This document shows, piece after piece, positions 32,502 through 37,036 of a stretch of DNA of 37,036 bases. Below the pieces are notes generated by a model. It saw nothing but the letters and a program-made list of their open reading frames with translations, made no database searches and was not told the origin of the DNA. The stretch covers positions 1 through 37,036 of the forward strand of contig JAVWJP010000020.1 of NCBI GenBank assembly GCA_036638975.1. The letters run 5' to 3'. Source of the DNA: JAVWJP01 sp036638975 (GTDB lineage: Bacteria > Bacillota > Clostridia > Oscillospirales > Ruminococcaceae). The position numbers and the translations under genes are program-made. The stretch's first letter is position 1; each line of letters starts with the position of its first letter.

Positions 32502-34424
32502 CTACTGCGGTTTTTCTTTATAAAAAAGCGAAGCCTTTAAAAGCGCCGTCAAGAGCAGTGCAAAAGCCGCAAAAGAGCCTAAATACCCCAGAGATGTCCC
32601 TCGTGCGGAAGCATCTAAATATTCACCGACAGAGGCATAGCCGCCGCCCGCAGGTATTATTGCAAGCACCGCCAGTGCTATACCCATAAGCCCCTCGCCC
32701 GCTATCATGCCGGAGGTATAAAGCACTCCGCGCTCTAATGCCTCACTGCGTTTTTCGTCGGTAACAGACTTAACTTTTTCTATAAACAAGCGCACAAGAC
32801 CGCCCGCCATAATACCCGCACTTAAATGTATGGGCAAGTACAGCCCCACGGCAAATGGTAAAACAGGTATGCCTAATATCTCGGCGGCAACGGCTATAGC
32901 AGCACCCGCACCAACCATTACCCACGGCAAAGTACCGCCCATTACGCCCTCAACCACAAGCTTCATTAAAACCGCCTGCGGTGCGGGTAAATTTGCCGAG
33001 CCATAGCCCCACGCAGCATTTAACAAATACAGCACTCCGCCTATAGCAAGCGCCGCCGACGTAACACCTATAAGCTCGCCGTACTGCTGCTTTTGCGGAG
33101 TTGCACCTAAAATATATCCGGTTTTTAAATCCTGCGAGGTATCCCCCGCTATTGCCGCCACAATGCAAATTATAGAGCCTATTGCTATTGCGCCCAGCAT
33201 ACCTTGCCTGCCGACAACACCCGTTGCCTTTAAAAGCAAGGTTGCTATAAGCAAGGTTGCGATAGCCATGCCCGAAACAGGGTTATTACTGCTGCCTACA
33301 AGCCCCACCAGCCGCGCCGAAACCGTGGCAAAAAAGAAGCCGAAAACCGCAATGATAACAGCACCCGCAAGCGGAACGGGGAAGACCGGCAAAAGCCATA
33401 TTGCAAGCGTTATTATAAGCACGCCCGGCAAAACATATTTGAGCGGGATTTCTTTTTCGGTGCGCAAAGCAGCACCGTCTGCCCCTCGTTTACGCAAGCC
33501 GCCTATTGCAGAAGCGAAGGTTTTTATTATAAGCGGCAAGGACTTTATAAGGCTTAATATGCCGCCTGCCGCAACTGCACCCGCACCTATATAACGTATA
33601 TAATTACCCCAAAGCGTAAAAGAATCCATGCCGTTTATGGGTGCCTCGGCGGGGAAAAGCACAGCAGACCCGCCAAAAAGTGACATAAGCGGCATAAGCA
33701 CAAGCCAACCCACAACTCCGCCCGCCAACATATAGCTTGCTATACGTGCGCCGCAAATATACCCTACGCCCACAAGCGCCGGCAAAATATCAGCGCCGAC
33801 AGCCGCACCCTTATACTGCTTTATTTCGTAATGCAGTTGGCTTGGGAAAAGCTTTATTCCATCGGCAATAAATTTATATACCGCAGAAACACCAAGCCCC
33901 GCAAACACCACAGCAGCCTTACCGCCGCCCTGCTCGCCTGCTAAAAGCACCTCGGCACAGGCTGTGCCCTCGGGGTATGGCAAAAAGCCGTGCTCCTCTA
34001 CTATAAGCGCGCGGCGTAAGGGCAGCATAAAGAGTATACCCAAAACGCCGCCGACAAGCGCTATAAGAAAAAGCTCTGACATAGACGGTGCACCCATGCC
34101 CCATTCTTCCATCCACATAAACATGGCAGGCAGCGTAAAAATCGCCCCTGCCGCCACCGATTCACCTGCGGAGCCTATAGTCTGCACCATGTTGTTTTCT
34201 AAAATAGAATCTTTTTTCATTATAACGCGAAGCACACCCATAGAAATTACTGCGGCAGGTATTGATGCCGACACCGTCATGCCTACGCGCAGCCCCAAAT
34301 ACGCATTTGCAGCACCAAAAACCACAGACAAAACCACACCCAACACAACAGCTGTCGGAGTAAGCTCCGGCATTACAGCTTTTGCCGAAATATAAGGTGA
34401 AAAAGGCTCTTTTTCGTTTGACAA
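32502..34424 (-). CDS. OPT family transporter
   Basis: This 640-residue membrane protein has about 15 or 16 hydrophobic segments and the N-terminal pattern of the prokaryotic OPT family, including ELTPTAVVLG and NAYLGLRVGMTVSASIPAAV. Members import oligopeptides or metal-chelate complexes with protons. The sequence SSNNPVSGMAIATLL and GDTSQDLKTGYILGATP are also family-like. The start is TTG at 34424, after GAGGGTG. The gene precedes the PqqD-like gene. It is not a recognised purine or urate transporter family, so no obvious purine uptake gene exists in this window. Confidence 0.9.
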   Translation of the reverse strand: MSNEKEPFSPYISAKAVMPELTPTAVVLGVVLSVVFGAANAYLGLRVGMTVSASIPAAVISMGVLRVIMKKDSILENNMVQTIGSAGESVAAGAIFTLPAMFMWMEEWGMGAPSMSELFLIALVGGVLGILFMLPLRRALIVEEHGFLPYPEGTACAEVLLAGEQGGGKAAVVFAGLGVSAVYKFIADGIKLFPSQLHYEIKQYKGAAVGADILPALVGVGYICGARIASYMLAGGVVGWLVLMPLMSLFGGSAVLFPAEAPINGMDSFTLWGNYIRYIGAGAVAAGGILSLIKSLPLIIKTFASAIGGLRKRGADGAALRTEKEIPLKYVLPGVLIITLAIWLLPVFPVPLAGAVIIAVFGFFFATVSARLVGLVGSSNNPVSGMAIATLLIATLLLKATGVVGRQGMLGAIAIGSIICIVAAIAGDTSQDLKTGYILGATPQKQQYGELIGVTSAALAIGGVLYLLNAAWGYGSANLPAPQAVLMKLVVEGVMGGTLPWVMVGAGAAIAVAAEILGIPVLPFAVGLYLPIHLSAGIMAGGLVRLFIEKVKSVTDEKRSEALERGVLYTSGMIAGEGLMGIALAVLAIIPAGGGYASVGEYLDASARGTSLGYLGSFAAFALLLTALLKASLFYKEKPQ

Positions 34425-34503
34425 AACAGCACCCTCTTAAAAATATAATATAGTTTATTGTGCCACTAATTAAACCATAATATGCAAAAAAAGACGCCAT
34501 ATT

Positions 34504-34559
34504 TGTAGTGACCCCAATAAGTTAGACTTGATAGCGTAGTAGTAAATCTGCTACGCTAT
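34504..34559. mobile_element. Isolated IS-like terminal inverted repeat with hairpin
   Basis: The string starting TGTAGTGACCCCAATAAG and ending TTAGAC (34504-34527) looks like the terminal repeat of IS3-family (IS150-like) elements. A 9-bp stem ATAGCGTAG/CTACGCTAT (34531-34539 with 34551-34559) and a short T run follow. No transposase gene or second end is present, so this is a remnant or a very short derivative. The family assignment is from memory of the end pattern. Confidence 0.45.
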
Positions 34560-34570
34560 TTTTACAAAAT

Positions 34571-34597
34571 TAAAAGCCCCCTAAGCGGGAGCTTTTA
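34571..34597 (-). terminator. Terminator of the small gene at 34604
   Basis: The arms 34571-34581 and 34587-34597 pair on the minus strand as TAAAAGCTCCC with GGGGGCTTTTA, including one G-U wobble, then ATTTTG. It begins about ten bases after the stop codon. Confidence 0.7.
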
Positions 34598-34603
34598 ACA
34601 TTT

Positions 34604-34804
34604 TTATGTCTTTTCGTCATTTAGCACACGACCATCTCCTGTGTGTACTATATGGTCTATCATATCCGGTGTAATATATATTGTTTCCCAGTCCTTAGGT
34701 GAGCTGCCTATGTCGGCAACGTAAGTTTCAGGGGAGCTTACATCCATAATGTCCGCCATTCGCCCGTCTTTTAACACAACTGTGTCAAATTCCTTAATTT
34801 CCAT
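34604..34804 (-). CDS. Small hypothetical protein, DUF4926-like
   Basis: This 66-residue protein reads MEIKEFDTVVLKDGRMADI at the start and has a short beta-rich, acidic sequence. The opening resembles the DUF4926 group of small proteins found with toxins or mobile elements, in which a VVLKDGR-type strand is common. The ATG at 34804 follows AGGAGG at nine bases; the in-frame TTG at 34813 touches the ribosome binding site. Function is unknown. It lies between an IS-like end and an integrase remnant, so it is probably cargo of a decayed element. Confidence 0.65.
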   Translation of the reverse strand: MEIKEFDTVVLKDGRMADIMDVSSPETYVADIGSSPKDWETIYITPDMIDHIVHTGDGRVLNDEKT

Positions 34805-34855
34805 ACTTCTCAACCTCCTTTATGTAAGCACTTGTGAGCCATGTTTTTTCTCCAT

Positions 34856-35038
34856 TTACTTTCCATGCAACAATAATGTTAGCAGGTGTGCATAAATATC
34901 ATACGTTGTGCTCACCTTAGAATGTCCTAACAATTCTGATATTATTTTGATATCAACGCCCTCTCTAATTAGCTTTGATGCAAATGTATGCCTTAAAACG
35001 TGAAGTCCTGAATTTTGGACTTTTGTACAGGCATTTGT
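34856..35038 (-). pseudogene. Tyrosine recombinase (integrase) remnant, C-terminal catalytic part
   Basis: The minus strand encodes 60 residues between two stop codons with no proper start. It includes GLHVLRHTFASKLIREGVD and IISELLGHSKVSTTYDIYAH, which are the HxLRH box and the nucleophile-tyrosine box of phage-type integrases. The first catalytic arginine and the whole N-terminal half are missing. An integrase would normally run to about 350-400 residues. The remnant marks an old integration event beside the ATPase gene. Confidence 0.9.
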
Positions 35039-35151
35039 TTAACAAGTGTTTAAAAAATAACGTAAGCACTCATACACCACCATGCACGTTACCAGCGCAC
35101 TACTGACAGAATGCTAAATTTTAGCAAAAACAGTTTTATTTTTAAGAAAAG

Positions 35152-35192
35152 AAACCCCGTGAACCGGCTCTACAGGCTGGTTTGCGGGGTTT
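35152..35192 (+). terminator. Terminator hairpin, plus strand
   Basis: A 17-bp stem (35152-35168 with 35176-35192), core AACCCCG/CGGGGTT, contains three G-U wobbles only when read as plus-strand RNA; on the minus strand they would be mismatches. TTTTAAG follows. No plus-strand gene precedes it within several kilobases, which suggests it is left over from a lost gene. Confidence 0.7.
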
Positions 35193-35351
35193 TAAGTTTG
35201 TCAAGTTTGGTTAATAAAGATGCAGGACATTCGGGAACTAACTACTGATTTTATGAATAATGAGCAGTTTAGGGGAAATTGTCTCCATTATAATTTATGG
35301 ATAATATACTGACAAAAACAAAATTATGTAGCGGTTATTTGTGCCAGCACT

Positions 35352-36809
35352 TTACTTCTCATAAAGCCCCTTTTTAATCCCTCTATGAAGACAAAAATTA
35401 CAAGTTGATAAGCCGGTTTTTGTTGGAAATTTAATGTAATTTTTTTCGTAAGAAAAAATTGGAGTTTCGGTTTCGCGCTTTGCAATGTAATCAAGATCAT
35501 GGGAAAGATTAATCAATCCCACAAATCCAAATTCGTACATTTTTTGCAATAGACTAAGTGCTAAATTATCATTAAAGTCTACATTGTGTCGCAATATAAC
35601 TTCTCTCCAAGTATTGTATGAAAACCTATCAAAAGGGAGTTTATAAAGAATAGTTTGCAAGTCTTGAATAATAACATCATCAAAATGCCCTGTCAGCTCA
35701 TCTTTTACCTCCCCTATAAAATATATATCCGAAAAATTATGATCGATTTTTATTATATCGTCTCCAGTTAGCTGGACTTTCGAATCGCCAATTATTTGAC
35801 AGAATTTCAAGTATTGTAATATATCCCGCGGACGACCTAAAGAAATGTTAAGAAATCTATCATAAAAATCGTACCCTGTTAACATAAAATAATCATTTAA
35901 TTCAATTGCAAGTTTTTTAATTCCATCACGATACCCTGAACAATAAAATCGCATATACAACATTTGAAAGATATCAGATTCTTCTGGGTTGCGGCTTGTA
36001 TTCCATTTTAATTCAATAGTGCAGTCCATTTTTAATTTATTTTTATCTTGAAAAACCAATTCAGAGAACATTTCATCCCTAATAAATAAAATGGTTTTTA
36101 AAAAGAGTGGGCCAATTGACAATCGTTCATTAAGGTTAGAAACTGCAATGATTAATGAGAGAATATATTTTTTGCTAATCGCTTTAGATGGTTCCAAAAA
36201 ATAATCTAATGAGTCAATGGTGATGTACAACTTGTTCGGTTTTCTTTTGTTCTGAATTAACTTAACTATTTGATCAATAACTTCATTAATGTTTATTTTA
36301 TCGTCATTTTTATCGCTTGTAAGTGAAGACTCAACGTCAATATGTTTGGATTTAAAACTTACATTTAATGTCATTCTATCAACTATTTTTTTAAGCAAAT
36401 TCTTTTTTGACAAGAACATCATTTCTTTTATACTGGGGTCTAAGGAATATTTCGAGACAACTTTAGCCTCGATTAAGCATCTATATGCATATGATAGTAT
36501 AAACAACTGCCAGGCTTTAGCAAGAAAACTTTCATCGACATCCTTTTGAGCTAAAAAATAATCAAAGTCGCTTATATTTATGGACAAATCAATAGCAAGC
36601 GATTGGTCTGACTGAGCATCTATAATGAGCTTCTGCTTCATCGCTGTTTTCCCTGTGCCCTTTCTTCCGAGCACAATAAATTTGGAGGATGTCAATAAAG
36701 AATTTATGTTTCTTCTTGGATCATAATACATCTCAATAAAAAAGTCTGGATTATCTCGGAACTCTTTTTCAGCATCTGTATATAAAGAATATAACATTTG
36801 AATGTTCAT
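35352..36809 (-). CDS. P-loop ATPase, possibly Sll1717-like, on a relic element
   Basis: This protein of about 485 residues has a Walker A motif GRKGTGKT (48-55) soon after FIEMYYDPRRNINSLL, and a Walker B-like strand LYITIDSLD (194-202). The middle and C-terminus are helical and charged, and CNFC occurs near the end. The layout recalls the Sll1717-type P-loop ATPases, which are found on accessory islands and have been linked to phage defence; this match is from memory. The gene is clearly more AT-rich than the rest of the window. The ATG at 36809 follows GGGAG at eight bases; a GTG at 36815 is an alternative. It is flanked by two recombinase remnants, which points to horizontal transfer. Confidence 0.7.
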   Translation of the reverse strand: MNIQMLYSLYTDAEKEFRDNPDFFIEMYYDPRRNINSLLTSSKFIVLGRKGTGKTAMKQKLIIDAQSDQSLAIDLSINISDFDYFLAQKDVDESFLAKAWQLFILSYAYRCLIEAKVVSKYSLDPSIKEMMFLSKKNLLKKIVDRMTLNVSFKSKHIDVESSLTSDKNDDKININEVIDQIVKLIQNKRKPNKLYITIDSLDYFLEPSKAISKKYILSLIIAVSNLNERLSIGPLFLKTILFIRDEMFSELVFQDKNKLKMDCTIELKWNTSRNPEESDIFQMLYMRFYCSGYRDGIKKLAIELNDYFMLTGYDFYDRFLNISLGRPRDILQYLKFCQIIGDSKVQLTGDDIIKIDHNFSDIYFIGEVKDELTGHFDDVIIQDLQTILYKLPFDRFSYNTWREVILRHNVDFNDNLALSLLQKMYEFGFVGLINLSHDLDYIAKRETETPIFSYEKNYIKFPTKTGLSTCNFCLHRGIKKGLYEK

Positions 36810-36965
36810 TAACACTTCTCCCGTCTTAATATTGACTCCATATTATTGCTATTTAGGCACCAGCATACCATATTCCCAATTCACGTGTTGACTGACCTTG
36901 CGAATTGCGCAGTGTTGCCTTACCGTACTACTAGGTCAACTTCGTATTATTAGCCTAATCAAAAG

Positions 36966-37036
36966 CTACACTTCCTGTACCTTCTCAAAAACCTCTCTTG
37001 AAACAATCGCCGGATGGCTGTTTTCCACCAGATACC
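36966..37036 (-). pseudogene. Serine recombinase fragment, truncated
   Basis: The minus strand entering from the window edge encodes YLVENSHPAIVSREVFEKV and then QEV before a TAG at 36968-36966. The string V-E-N-x-H-P-A-I-V-S-R-E is typical of the recombinase domain of large serine recombinases, which normally continues for about 200 residues with a zinc ribbon and coiled coil. Here it stops early, so the gene is broken at its 3' end. The 5' part lies outside the window. Confidence 0.8.

Larger units (their letters stand above)
34805..35351. other. Stretch without intact genes: element relics
   Basis: Apart from the integrase remnant (34856-35038), it contains a 15-base palindrome TGCTAAATTTTAGCA (35112-35126), a long plus-strand terminator hairpin (35152-35192), and GTAAGCACT twice, on either side of the remnant (34824-34832 and 35062-35070). 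No intact gene is visible on either strand. Confidence 0.5.

Noticed and set aside
1..37036. CRISPR arrays or other tandem repeats
   Set aside because: No regularly spaced repeat of 20 or more bases was seen on reading through the window.

Overview
The window looks like the chromosome of an anaerobic Firmicute, most likely a gut-type clostridium. The signs are strong AGGAGG-type ribosome binding sites, some TTG and GTG starts, sigma-A-like promoters, a glycine decarboxylase split into GcvPA and GcvPB, a separate SecD and SecF, and a xanthine dehydrogenase of the selenium-dependent type. The species cannot be named from this sequence alone.

Layout. 1-436: the edge of what looks like a mobile element (two small unrecognised genes, one cut by the window end). 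816-1788: tRNA-Ala(CGC) and yebC. 2054-24076: a large purine/urate catabolism region. It holds adenine deaminase (ade, + strand), a minus-strand operon dpaL-ygeY-ygeW-arcC, the divergent xanthine dehydrogenase gene (xdhD type, + strand), then pyrB-pyrI-ridA (+ strand), and a second minus-strand operon ssnA-ygfK-hydA. A housekeeping block is embedded in it: an HD-domain protein, secD-secF, a HAD phosphatase and plsC. 24461-25093: a YheO/DauR-like regulator divergent from ssnA. 25200-31923: a complete glycine cleavage operon gcvT-gcvH-gcvPA-gcvPB-lplA-lpd. 32066-34424: an orphan PqqD-like protein and an OPT-family transporter. 34504-37036: a relic mobile region with an isolated IS-like end, a small hypothetical gene, a tyrosine integrase remnant, an AT-rich P-loop ATPase gene and a truncated serine recombinase.

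How the genes fit together (family knowledge plus inference). Adenine deaminase feeds hypoxanthine into the pathway. The Fe-S/molybdenum hydroxylase and the flavin/Fe-S protein YgfK carry out the purine redox steps. SsnA and HydA are amidohydrolases suited to ring opening. YgeW (carbamoyltransferase) with ArcC can recover ATP from carbamoyl groups. YgeY is an M20 hydrolase, and DpaL splits 2,3-diaminopropionate to pyruvate and ammonia through 2-aminoacrylate, which RidA detoxifies. This set matches the anaerobic urate degradation genes reported in gut bacteria. The adjoining glycine cleavage system could handle glycine and one-carbon units, but no sequence feature proves that link.

The most useful non-coding signals are an AT-rich palindrome related to CTAAAAAAT-ATTTTTTAG in both divergent purine promoter regions, a promoter-leader-terminator arrangement in front of gcvT that looks like attenuation, and a structured leader in front of ade.
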